NCBI RefSeq assembly: GCF_022581195.2 | Contig: NC_061459.1 | Span: 10,044,001-10,108,000 of the forward strand | Source of the DNA: Helicoverpa zea | Taxonomy: Eukaryota > Arthropoda > Insecta > Lepidoptera > Noctuidae | DNA: 64,000 nucleotides | Direction of reading: 5' to 3' | Position numbers and translations under genes: made by a program | Shown here: piece by piece, positions 1-10,857 of the stretch | How the letters are laid out: every line of letters starts with the position of its first letter | Numbering within the stretch: the stretch's first letter is position 1 | Notes under the pieces: model-generated | What the model was told of the DNA's origin: nothing | Database searches by the model: none | The model's input: the letters and a program-made list of their open reading frames with translations, nothing else

Positions 1-656
1 CAATATAACTAAACAACAATCAATTTTCTAAATTCAAGATCAAAATGAGAAAAGTTTTATTAAAATTCTTTTAGGTTTAGTTTATGTTTTAGTTCTTAGT
101 ACTTGTTGTGTAATTAAATTACTTGGATGTTTAACCTTTCAATAGAAGATCTGTAGCTTGATACAATACTGAAGTACTCGTATAGTTTAATATTTTATCC
201 AATAAAGCTAATACCTCTTCAATATAACTGGCTAGATAAAAATAAATCAGACAATTGTTACCAAAATAGAACTATTTTTTATGCGTAGGTAACGTATCTA
301 TTTTTACTATAGGCGTATTTGCGCCAGACAATAACGTTATAAAAACTGTTATATTAAATAGTACTGAAAACCCACTCTGAAGTAGGTTTTCTTATGTAGG
401 TACTTATTACGTTGGTGCACTTACAGACTTGTTTCATATGCACAAACACTCGAACTGAACTCGATTGTCACAGTCTAATCGAGTCTCTGATCCAAATGCC
501 TGGAATTATTTGAATAAGATTAAAGCGTCCTCTTATTCAAATTAACGGGACCTCTAATCTAATGCATTAACCAACCCGAATGTTTATTATAACATAGAAA
601 ATGTATATGGTTTCAAGATATATAATTTGTATGTAAAATAATGTTGATATTTCCAG
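1..656 (+). other. Intron of the TMTC3 gene (upstream part)
   Basis: AT-rich sequence with no coding potential seen. It ends in a splice acceptor (ttccag) at 651-656, immediately before the first visible TMTC3 exon, so it is inferred to be the 3' part of an intron whose donor lies left of the window. Confidence 0.6.
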
Positions 657-3600
657 ACTGGCGCTACGTCGTAGCGTGCACTGCGTGCGTCGGCGTAGCA
701 ATGCTTTGCAAGGAGCAAGGCATTACCGTCACCGGCGTTTGCGTGGTCTACGAACTTTTCGTAGCACAAAAAGTAAGTCACTAACGGAATTGTCCCACAT
801 TCAATATCATCATCTTATAAAAAAAGTAAAGAATTTTAATTTATAAATCTCAAGAAAAAATGTCTTCCATCAAAATATATCCATCATTTCACGTCCAAAT
901 AGAAACCTTTGATGCTACATAATGTTTAAATATAGTTTTAGAATGCCATTTACCATATATTTCCTAACAAAATTGTCTCGTCCCCAGCGTCGAAGTTCAG
1001 GGGGTATCAGCCGCTGGTCGTGGGTGGACGCATGGGGCAAAGGCTCCGGTTGGGGGTGCGCTTGCGGCGAGGCGGCGCGCAGGGTTGCCACAGTATGCTG
1101 TGCCACGCTCGCGTTGTTGGCCGCTAGGCTACACGTGATGGGTGCTCAGCTGCCGGTCTTCACGAGGTTCGACAACCCTGCCGGAGCTGCGCAACCACCT
1201 GCCAGGTAACTATGACCATTTGGGTGTAAATAAATTAAGGACTTATCAGGACCCTATTTTGGCCCTCAGATGTCAAGCAATTCCAGTTTACATTTATAAT
1301 GTGAATAAGGAAAAATCATACCAAAATCGTACGACAAAAGCTGTGCCCAAAACTTTTCCAAATTGCTAGATTAACGCGTCATCCTCCGCGAACCATTTTT
1401 AACCGTTTATCCGAGCCAGCTTAACAAGTTGTTGAGTACTTAATCGTGTATTCAGGAACACATCGTCGTATTTTCTGCTTTTGTGGTCGGAGGCAGTCTG
1501 CGTCTTTATCGCCGGGTAATAAGGATAATTGGCTTTGACAAGCACACTAGCTGGGAAACGGCCAGTCGCAAGCTAAGCCACATTAATTTTATGAGCGTTC
1601 GCGTTTGTAGGCCATTGTTCAAGGGGCGGATTCTTGGCTTATGGTGGGATTCACTTAAATAAACAAAGCCCGGCTTTGTATCGTTTGCTGATGTTAGAAG
1701 GTGGATGTTGTTATTTGTTTAGACTTGAGATACGTTGATGTTTTTTTATCTGTATATAGAGATATTCTTAGATTGCAAATACATGTGTTTCTCCAAAACA
1801 ATATTTTCAATTCTCTCCGTCATATCACGTCATTTCTTCACACAATTTACCTGAATTTCTTATAAATCTTTCCAGGCACTTAACATTTGCCTACCTACCA
1901 GCTCTAAACGCGTGGCTGCTAACACTCCCTGAGGCGCTGTGCTGTGACTGGACGATGGGCACGGTAGCCTTACTGAAGACCTGGCGGGACCCTCGCAACC
2001 TCGCCACGTTGGCGCTGGTCGTCATCATAGTGGCTGCCACCATACATGCCTTGCGGACTAGATCGTCTGCACTTTCTATGGTAAGCAACAGACTGTCTAT
2101 GTGCTAGATAAAGTTACAGCAAGAAAATATTTTTGGTCCCAAGAAAATTATAAGCTTTTGTCACTTTGAGGATCCTTAAAAAGACTTAAATCCTTAAAAA
2201 ACTTAAAAGTTCAATAAGTCTTTTTATCGATATTATTGGGGGCTATCTACATATCATATCATTCTAACACACATTTTATTATCTAACTTCAGGGCTTAGC
2301 ACTCCTCGTGCTACCATTTCTGCCAGCATCAAACTTGTTCTTCCCCGTCGGCTTCGTGGTGGCCGAGCGAGTTCTCTACATGCCTTCAATGGGCTGGTGT
2401 CTTCTAGTAGCCCACGGTTGGCGACTCCTGGCCAAGAGACGAGCAAAACTCGCCGCCAGTGCACTCATTTTTCTCCTCTTAGCATTCAGTGCAAAAACTT
2501 ATATGAGGAATTGGGATTGGAAGACTGAATATTCAATATTTGCTTCGGGACTGAAGGTAAAGTATTTCAGTGATGTTTTTCTTCTTTATACTTTTACAGA
2601 ACAAGTAGTATTTATGTGATGTTTCTTCTTTCAGGTAAATCGTAACAATGCCAAATTGTACAATAACGTAGGACATGCCTTAGAAGCGGAGGGGAAGTAC
2701 GCAGAAGCGTTAGAATTCTTTAACACAGCAGTCAGTGTGCAACCAGATGACGTTGGAGCTCACATCAACGTGGGAAGGACCTACAACCACCTAGGACGAT
2801 ACCAAGAAGCTGAAGACGCTTATGTGAGAGCTAAATCTCTTCTACCAAAGGCCAAACCTGGAGAATCATACCAAGCGAGGATAGCACCAAACCATCTGAA
2901 CGTATTCTTGAATCTTGCCAACTTAATCTCTAAGAACGCCACGCGACTAGAAGAGGCAGACATGCTTTACAGACAAGCCATCAGCATGAGAGCTGATTAT
3001 ACACAAGCTTACATAAATAGGGGCGATATTTTAATTAAATTAAATAGGACCAAAGAAGCTCAGGAGGTTTACGAAAGGGCTTTGCTGTATGACAGCGGGA
3101 ACCCTGACATATATTACAACGTAAGTACGAAACCCCTTACTAGGTACCACTCAAATCTGACTCAAAATTTCGTGCGTTGCGGTTTACTTGAAAAAATGTT
3201 CTGACCTTTTTTTCTTCTCCTTGTTTTTCAGCTGGGAGTGGTCCTATTAGAACAAGGCAAGCCCTCACAAGCGCTGGCCTATTTAGACAAAGCATTGGAA
3301 CTGGAACCGGAACACGAACAAGCTCTCCTGAACTCGGCTATACTGCTGCAAGAACTTGGCGCCGCTGACCTCAGGCATTTGGCCAGGCAGCGTCTACTCA
3401 AACTACTTGATAAAGATGGTAAATATTTTTTTACTTTTTAATTTCAAAAACCTTCTTATCATCTTAAACCGTTTAGAACTCCTTTAGCACAGAAATCCTT
3501 TACATCATTGAAGCCTATGCAAAGAATATTGAATCATCAGGTCTCCCTTATCCAAACAATATTAACCTAGCCATAATATTGGTCCTAATTAACAAAATAT

Positions 3601-4310
3601 TTATCAAATTCCAGCAACAAACGAGCGCGTCCACTTTAACCTCGGCATGGTATGCATGGACGAGGGTGACGCTGAATGCGCCGAGCGGTGGTTCCGGGCC
3701 GCCGTCCACCTCAAGCCTGACTTCCGATCAGCGCTGTTCAACCTAGCGCTGCTCCTCGCAGACAGGAGGAGGCCTTTAGAAGCAGCCCCTTTTCTCAAGC
3801 AGCTGGTCAGGCACCATCCCGACCATGTGAAGGCGTTGGTCCTTTTGGGAGATATCTATATTAATTCGGTTAAGGATTTGGATGCGGCCGAAAGTGTGAG
3901 TTTTCAAGTATTTTGGCTGTACTATTAAATGTGCAAATGGTGCCTTTTGAATCTGGTGGTTTATTAATCCATGTTGTATGTTCCAGTGTTACCGGCGTAT
4001 CCTAGAGCTGGAGGCGGACAACGTGCAAGCCTTACACAACCTGTGCGTGGTGGCCGTGGAGCGCGGCAAGTTAGCCGCCGCCGAGCACTGCCTGGCGCGC
4101 GCGGCTGCGCTGGCGCCGCACGAGCACTACATCCAGCGCCACCTCGCCGTGGTGCGCGCGCGGCGCCAGGCGCAGGCCGCGCCCCCCGACACGCCCCCCG
4201 ACACGCCCCCCGGCCCCGCCCAGCCCCCCACGTCCGCCACCGAGGTGCGCGCCCGGTGGAACTACATCCCTCAACAACCCCCAGACCCCCACGAAACTGA
4301 CGACTCATAA
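657..4310 (+). CDS. Tmtc3: TMTC3-type O-mannosyltransferase with TPR repeats, 3' part (5' exons lie left of the window)
   Basis: Eight exons join in frame: <657-772, 988-1205, 1876-2080, 2293-2556, 2635-3120, 3232-3418, 3615-3895, 3987-4310 (stop TAA). They give about 692 residues. The N-terminal membrane part is missing: the first visible exon starts mid-codon after a splice acceptor. Seen: the motif MLCKEQGITV, then QLPVFTRFDNPA, then NAWLLTLPEALCCDWTMG, then FIPASNLFF-like and VAERVLYMPSMGW segments typical of TMTC membrane domains. From about 2635 onward come at least seven TPR units (YNNVGHALEAEGKYAEALEF, HINVGRTYNHLGRYQEAEDA, YINRGDILIKLNRTKEA and others). Known of the family: TMTC1-4 are ER membrane proteins that O-mannosylate cadherins. 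The spacing and motifs match TMTC3 best. The last exon ends in a GC-rich proline-rich tail with a repeated PDTP unit, probably poorly conserved. Family call is firm; the TMTC3 assignment is likely. Confidence 0.9.
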
Positions 4311-6416
4311 CACAGACGCTGAACAAAATACAACCTGTACATAATTTTGCTTAGGAATCTTCTTCGAACACCAAACTGAACCAGTTTTATCTGCCTATCG
4401 ATTATTTTTATAATTTCTTCGAACAATCAGGGTATTACCTTCTATCTGAGTCGGACATAATGTACTGTATTTCACCTTGCTGTTGCTTGACTTAGATTGT
4501 TTCCCTTCGAAGATATGTAACGTACGATACTATAGATTTTATAACGGTACTGAGCGAAGTGTTTACGCCAAACGATTATAATAAAATTATTGATCTCGTA
4601 GATAAAAAACTTCATTTGCATAACGGCGTTTCGTGATATTAATTAATTAAAGACATCATTAATTATAATTGTGTATGCCATATATAAATAGGTATTATGT
4701 AGAATATGTTTCAACGAGCTTTTGTCATTAGCCCGGTATACGGAATGTATGGACAATTACAATATGTGTGTATTTAAAAATAAATGGAAATAGCATAATA
4801 GGATGAATAAAACTGTTTCCAGTAAATTATCATCTAAATTTCTCTAGTCACAATGCTCGTTTCGATTAAATGTTTGGTTATTTACTACTAGTTAGAATAT
4901 GAAATACATTGCATTGTACATGAAAATTATGTAAAGTTGAATGACCCCGTGCTTCGAGTAGGCGTGGGATAGCCCCCGCACGCGAACCCATCATGTTACG
5001 TATGTAGCCGAACTACATTTGTATAAAGGATCAGTCATTAACCAGTTGACATTATCGCATACTCACCGTCCAAGAAAGTCTTTGGAGTTCAGTGAACACA
5101 GTGGGAAATGATAACGACGTCAAGAAATATTAAAAAATATATATATTATTTCAATCAGTTTCCTAGCCTTTGAATTTAATTTCAGTTCTGAATTTATAAT
5201 GAATCACCTATTTAACACACTGCTGTTATGTTTCTTTTTATTTTGTTCCTAATTTTTAGTAATGTGTAAATATGACAATATGCTTTTGACCCAATTTCTG
5301 TTTCTACTGGCACCTAACGGTATAATGATTAATGCCCTTTTTATTTAGAGGCAGTTGGTAAGATTCTCCATCAGTTAATTGATCTCAAAAATTGTGTAAT
5401 TTATCGCTTTAGATTTTAGTTACCTGCCTTCGATAAAACACAGTCTAACACTATTTTCTCCTCCATCAAGTACACAGAGTGCCTAAGTATGTACTTATAG
5501 AACTGTATAATTTTCTTAGAATAATAATACTGTAAGATAACATTGTAATTCTCTGAGGATTACGTTTTCTAACAAATATTACAGCAGTGTGTATGCTAAT
5601 TCGCTAACTTTTGTATGTAACTAATCCAATTTGTTAGCTGGGCATACATTTGTAAAATAAATATTATTTTCTTATTAATTAAAGATATTACGTAAAAAAT
5701 GAAAGTGATCGACCGTTATTAGAATTAGATGTGAAAAAAATGTAATGTTGTTAATGTTTTAAGATAAAAAGTAACTTTTGTAAAAACTGAATTTTTTACA
5801 ATGTCTTGAAACATTTCTTGGGAACTCTTTTATGAGTTGATGAATTCGTAAGGACCCCGAATATTGTAACTATTTGTCGTCAAAACGTTTATTTTTATAA
5901 AATAAAATGTTTCAAATGATAACTGCCTTGTTTTATTTATTTGCTTCGAAATGCCTGAAAACCTGACCATTATCATAGTTATCATATCAACGTAGATCAA
6001 TGTTTGAATTACGTGAGCCATTGTCTTGTCATTTTCAAAAAAAGATTTTTTTTTCTTTCTCACTAAAGTAGAATCGTTAGGATTTCCATAGATTTTCTGA
6101 CCTATTGTCGTACCCCAGAAAATGTTAAATTCGGAATGAAAGTTCAATTATATAGCTACTACAGGAACGTCAGTAATTATTGTTATGAATACTCTTTCCA
6201 TAATGAGAAGGTAACTCACACCTATAGTTTTAAGTTAAACCTAAGATAAGGTTATCGAAATAAAACATACTTACATAACAAAATATTCTAACTATTAAAT
6301 CTCCTTTCAAACAATAATGCTCTCCAACTAAACCTTAGTTACAATTCCTCAGTAATTCTATCCGATTCATATCTCTCAAATCTCTTGTAACGCCCACCAT
6401 GGTTTACTCGGCTCCG
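4311..6416. other. TMTC3 3' UTR and convergent intergenic region
   Basis: AT-rich and without a supportable gene. Several AATAAA-type signals on the plus strand (near 4778, 4806, 5656 and 5900) could end the TMTC3 transcript; which one is used cannot be told. On the minus strand, 6233-6380 is the 3' flank of the last HMG cassette. It is clearly similar to 7868-8017, the 3' flank of the middle cassette, so the duplicated unit includes non-coding 3' sequence. Confidence 0.6.
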
Positions 6417-7470
6417 TTACCGATTGCAAGTCGATGTCCCTGCGACTCCATGAAAGTCGTTGTCGTCGTCCACTTTTTTACGTTTCTTGACCACCTTCGT
6501 TTCCTTCAAAGAAAGAACAAAAGAACTTATTCTATAAGATACTTATAAAAGAGTAAGACTTAGGGTCGATTTATACTAGCGCAGAGTTGAAGCGCATCGA
6601 AGCGTCAAATTTTTTACAATTAAAGCGAAGCCGCACGAATGCGCGCGTATTCGCCGGAACACGCGCGCACTCTCACGTGCAGTAATGGGCATCAACAGCA
6701 GAGCTATTGAATCATTTGGCAGTTGACGCGTTGGTTCGCTAGTGGGCGCGAGAATGCGCGCGCACCAATTTGTGTAGTTCGCGCGCAGATGAGCGAATTC
6801 CGACTCTTCTTTCTTCTTCAAAGAGTCTTTTTTAAATCTCCGAAGAAAGGTGTGCGTTACGCCGTGGAGTTAAGGTTGAATTTGTTATGTTCAGTTTTGG
6901 ATAGACGCTTCGATGCGCTTCGACTCTGCGCTAGTATAAATCGACCCTTATACTTATATTATTGACGTGGCTCCAACTTACTTTGTAATTTACCTGTCCA
7001 TATCTCTTTCTATCGTACTCCGCTATGCGCTCGAACTTGGCCTTAGCTTCAGGGTCGGCTTCCTTCCATCGCTTAGCCAACTCCCTAGCGATTTTGATCA
7101 CCGAAAAATCAGGGTGGCTAGCCTTTACTTTAGAGTGTTCTTCGTTGCAGAACCAGAAAAAGGCATTTCTGCAAAAGTGGGTTTGAACCTTTAGATGAGA
7201 AATTCCTTTCTACAAATATTCGGTTTCAAGCAGTGTAAACAGGTAAGGACTTTAACTTCTAAGAGCGAAAGGGAAAAACCATAGATATTGGATTTCTATT
7301 GTAAAAACCCTTCCTATGACTCACTGAGGTCGCATCGACCATTTCGGGTCCCTCTTTTCCGGTTCATTATCGCAGACTGGTGGATCCTCAGGCTCGTAGT
7401 TCTGCAATTCTACCGAATCGTCTTGGTCAGCTATGTCGGGGGAATTCTGCTCCTCTTCAGAGGTACCTGT
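6417..7470 (-). pseudogene. HMG-box cassette copy 3 (distal duplicate of Dsp1 exons 4-6), conserved start codon lost
   Basis: Three exons on the minus strand: 7470-7325, 7168-6994, 6503-6417 (stop TAA). Intron phases 2 and 0 equal those of Dsp1 exons 4-6, and the middle exon is exactly 175 nt as in Dsp1. It encodes an HMG box B beginning NAFFWFCNEEHSKVKA and a short basic then acidic tail ending STCNR. Where copies 1 and 2 have ATG (MAEQD, MAGQD), this copy has ATA at 7434-7432 (IADQD), and no upstream in-frame ATG is present before a TAG. The frame is otherwise open from the acceptor at 7471, so it could be translated if spliced to an upstream coding exon, or from a late Met at the end of the first exon. 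A 385-bp MITE sits in the second intron. It is either a recently disabled copy or a cassette without its own start. Family is firm; status is uncertain. Confidence 0.65.
6563..6947. mobile_element. MITE, 385 bp, TTA target duplication, GGG termini (PIF/Harbinger-like)
   Basis: Long terminal inverted repeats start GGGTCGATTTATACTAGCGC at the left and end with its reverse complement at the right. They continue through a GAAGCGCATCGAAGCGTC motif. TTA flanks both ends (6560-6562 and 6948-6950). The interior is rich in GCGCGC and CG steps. No transposase is encoded, so it is non-autonomous. A 3-bp TTA duplication with GGG ends is typical of PIF/Harbinger derivatives (inference). It lies in the second intron of HMG copy 3. 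Confidence 0.8.
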
Positions 7471-7549
7471 CTATGGGAGTCTGATCTGTGTAATTTGCCT
7501 TATCTTACTATATAGAAATTAGTTTGACAAAGGAAAATAAGTATATTAG

Positions 7550-7865
7550 TTTTAATCTGTGGAGTTAGCACATCTATGTAATACCCGCGACCCACACAAA
7601 GTCAGTAAGTATCAAATCGTTTTTTGTGCTAGGAGCGAAACTTCGCTCATGATGACGGTACAAACTTACCAAAGTAATAAAATGAGTCACTTGATTCATT
7701 CAATTGTCGCTTCACTACGATAATGTTGTTCAACAACTAGCATTTTTAATATCAATAGCATTATTGAGTTTTATTTTGGCACAGAGCAACATTTTCTGTT
7801 GGTTTATACTTGTTGATTCGAAGGATATTAACATTCTCTTTCTTTTGATACGTCACATTTGCACC
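7550..7865 (+). repeat. Left arm of a roughly 300-bp inverted repeat flanking HMG copy 2
   Basis: This sequence recurs in inverted orientation at about 10320-10695. Shared blocks include GCACATCTATGTAA, ACCCGCGACCCACA, TAGGAGCG, CTTCGCTCATGATG, TCATTCAATTGTCGCTTCAC and TATTGAGTTTTATTTTGGCA. The arms differ by small indels and substitutions. The left arm ends where the duplicated 3' flank of HMG copy 2 begins (7868). It is probably a dispersed repeat present twice in opposite orientation. Confidence 0.75.
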
Positions 7866-8026
7866 GCTACGTTAAATCTAAGATAAAGTTACCGAAATTA
7901 AACGTACTTTTATAACATATTATTCTAATTATTTAATCTCCTTTCAAATCATAAGGATCTCCAAGCACACCTTAATTACAATTCCACAGTAGTTCTAACC
8001 CATTGATATGTATGAAATCTGTTATA

Positions 8027-8880
8027 GATAGTTCAACTCAGATTTGCGCGCGGCCCTATGTGTGCGTCGGCTTGTAAATATACAACTTTCATTCGTGTGA
8101 CAGTGACGTCGTCCGAGCATGACGTGTTCTCATCGCTTTTTGTTATGGGTACAGTCGTTTACGAAAATGTCTAGTTCTTCACGGAGAAAATGTTTTAAGG
8201 AGTCAGGTAGCGTTTCAAAAAAATGAAACAACATTCAAAGCTTTTTATTATTACATTTTACAGTTTATCATTATTTTCTCATACGGCTTTTCAAATTGAC
8301 ATTGACAGTATCTAAGAAATAAATGAAGTGAAATATCTAAGATGAATTAAATACTCCTTACATATTTTCTAGCTCGGGGTACGCGGACAATAAATAAATG
8401 TGTGGACTAAGAATGTAAAAGACCTATAATTTAGTATAATAATGGAAACAAAATGTGTGGGGAATTTTAAAAATTATATTGCTTCGCATAATGTCGACCA
8501 AAATAAGACGGAAATAATGAAACTCATAAATGAACGTTTAAGTCAAATTGATGAAGGGATGTTGGGTAATACTTGTCGACATGTACAAAAGAAAAAAGAA
8601 GAATACTATAGACATTTTGACATGGAGTCAGAATTTATAATTAACATTGGTGAAAGTAGCGAATCCGAAAATACATCATTTGATTTTTCAAGTAGCGATA
8701 AAGAATCATTATAAATAAATAAACTAAATTACGTAATAACTGTACTTTAAACAGCCGTATACAACCCCTAAATAACTGTATTTGTACCCGACTGTACCTC
8801 TTGACACGCACACAAAGTCACTGTATATGTACAAGGGTTACCCACACATAGGGCCGCGCGCACGACTGAGTTGAACTTAC
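8027..8880. mobile_element. 854-bp DNA transposon with short ORF, inserted in the 3' UTR of HMG copy 2
   Basis: The ends are imperfect inverted repeats, GATAGTTCAACTCAG at the left and GTAAGTTCAACTCAG read from the right, followed by a shared GCGCGCGGCCCTATGTGTG. TATA flanks both ends (8023-8026 and 8881-8884) and is taken as the target duplication. Copy 3 acts as an empty-site comparison: its 3' flank runs uninterrupted where copy 2 carries this insert. The interior holds one 90-codon ORF (8442-8714) and no recognisable transposase, so the element is probably non-autonomous. Its superfamily was not identified. Confidence 0.75.
8442..8714 (+). CDS. Small ORF of unknown function inside the 854-bp element
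   Basis: A 90-residue open frame from ATG to TAA. The N-terminal half is mixed and polar, with a KKKEEYYRHFDMESEF stretch in the middle. The C-terminus is serine- and acid-rich (SSESENTSFDFSSSDKESL). There is no signal peptide, membrane segment or recognised domain. It is wholly contained in a transposon and is opposite in strand to the host HMG gene. It may be the remnant of a transposon accessory protein or chance. Function unknown. Confidence 0.3.
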   Translation: METKCVGNFKNYIASHNVDQNKTEIMKLINERLSQIDEGMLGNTCRHVQKKKEEYYRHFDMESEFIINIGESSESENTSFDFSSSDKESL

Positions 8881-8919
8881 TATATAATGATGTTGCCCTC
8901 AATGGTTTACGCGGTGCCT

Positions 8920-9805
8920 TTATCGATTGGAAGTCGATGTCCCCCCTCCGTCTCCATGAAAGTTGTTGTCGTCGTCCGCGTCTTTAGGCTCAAAGTCACC
9001 GTCCTCTTCCACGTTTAGATATTCCTTAACCATCTCCAGTTCCTTTAAATAAAGAGTTAAAAAAGTTGTTATAAAAACTGTCTTATTAAAAAATATTGAT
9101 GTAGCCCTCTCTTACTAACTTTGTTACTAACCTGTTCATATCTCTTTCTATCGTTCTCCGCTATACGCTCGAACTTGGCCTTAGTTTCAGGGTCGGCCTC
9201 CCCCCAACGTTTACCCAGCTCCTTAGCTATTTCGCTTACATTATAATCTGGATAGGTGGCCTTTACTTTGGGACGCTCTTCATTGGTGAACCAAAAGAAC
9301 GCTGATCTGCAAAAATAGGTTTGAGCTGTAGAAATATGTACAGACACAGACGAAATCATGAAAACATAATGATCGTCAAGGTCCTAAAAGTCCCACGATT
9401 AGTGGTAAAAAGCACCAGTAGATTGATACATGCTGAAAAGACAAAATTGGGAAGCAAGCTTATACATACATACACGTACACATTGGACAACATTATTGGA
9501 CATAGGGTCTATAACGAGAAGCGTAAGTTTCAAATATTAAGTTCTTTGATACCTTCAGGTTCCCAAAAACCGTGCAATTGTGCAAGGAGGAGCTAATAGA
9601 ACACTAACGGCTTTAAAGCCACAATAGGGGAGAAAACATGGATATTGGATTTCTATGGGGAAAAATCCCTGATCATAACTCACAGAGGTCGCTTCGGCAA
9701 GTTTGGGTCCGTCTTTCGTCGCTTACTCTCGCAAACTGATGCATCCTCGGGCTCGTCTGTGCGGTTCTGTCTATGCAGGTCTACGGAATTGTCTTGGCCA
9801 GCCAT
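8920..9805 (-). CDS. Small single HMG-box protein, copy 2 of the Dsp1-derived cassette
   Basis: Three exons on the minus strand: 9805-9684, 9306-9132 (175 nt), 9042-8920 (stop TAA), giving 139 residues. The start chosen is the internal ATG (MAGQDNSVDLHRQ); the exon's splice acceptor lies further upstream and keeps an open frame. Residues about 30-41 read KTDPNLPKRPL, the linker before box B. Residues 41-99 are a full HMG box (SAFFWFTNEERPKVKA, IAKELGKRWGEADPETKAKF). The tail has an acidic stretch (VEEDGDFEPKDADDDNNF) and a glycine-rich end. Intron phases match Dsp1 exons 4-6. No stop or frameshift was seen. HMGB-type boxes bend DNA non-specifically; the role here is unknown. It could be a separate gene or an alternative end of Dsp1. 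Confidence 0.8.
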
Positions 9806-10319
9806 GTCGGGGGAATTCTGCTTCTTTAAAGAGGTACCTGGCTATGGGAACTGTGTAATTTAATCCAATATATGTGTGCAAGGCGCTTCGGTAATAAATA
9901 AAGGATTCGTCATCGGGTGGTCGAGATAGGTATCGTTGAGAGCACACAATAATAGCCACAAAACTTTGGTTAACACTTGTAATAAACTAAGCAAAAATCA
10001 AGAACAATAAATAATCAAGGATGCTTGAAATGATTACAGATTTTGTAAGGAGGAACGCGGGAAGTTGAGCACTCAGTCCGGCGTCCAAATAAAATGTGCT
10101 TACGGCGACGATCCACCAAATAGAGAGTGAACACTATACTACTTTTAATAGAGTTCACTTGAAGGAAACACACTTAAAATTAATTTTTATACATAATCAC
10201 ACAACCTAATCATTATTCGCATCGTGCTCACAATTATGTTCATTGATTTTAGATGCTATGTCAATAATTACAATGTCGATATTAGTTTGAAATATGAAAA
10301 TATATTGATATTAGGTGTA

Positions 10320-10695
10320 AATGTGACACAGCGGCAGAAATAGCCAACATAAGAATTAATATGTTTAATACCTATCCATCGAATCAACAAAAAATTACTC
10401 ACAGAAACTATTGCGGTGTGCCAAAATAAAACTCAATAATACTATTGATTAAAAATACCAATAGAACTGGAACATTATATCAGTAGTACCTACTTGTTGA
10501 ACAACATTATCGTAGTGAAGCGACAATTGAATGAATCAAGTGACTCATGCTCATTACCTAGGTAAGTAGGTACCTACATCATGAGCGAAGTTCCGCTCCT
10601 AGCGCAAAAAACAATTTGATTCTGACTTCATGTGGGTCGCGGGTATTTACATAGATGTGCTGACTCTACAGATCAATACTTATATGATTACTTAT
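10320..10695 (-). repeat. Right arm of the inverted repeat flanking HMG copy 2
   Basis: Reverse complement of the 7550-7865 sequence with small insertions, covering the block from the CACAT near 10330 to the GTAGAGTCAGCACATC motif near 10650-10670. It sits between copy 1 (last exon ends at 10858) and copy 2 (first exon near 9805). Confidence 0.75.
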
Positions 10696-10857
10696 TAATT
10701 ATTAATAGACTTAAAGAACCTATATAGAGTCTTATCTCAGAAATTATCTGATTTGAAAATTCCTTTAGTGTTAGATAGACCTTTCATAGACGCTCATTTG
10801 TTTATATCTAACTATTTCTTATCAAGGCCAATCGTTATCCCAGAATGTAAAGTAGTT

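Noticed and set aside
3964..4326. 120-codon minus-strand ORF and other ORFs over the last TMTC3 exon
   Set aside because: GC-rich sequence has few stop codons; the plus-strand TPR frame joins seven other exons in phase, and the antisense has no recognisable motif.
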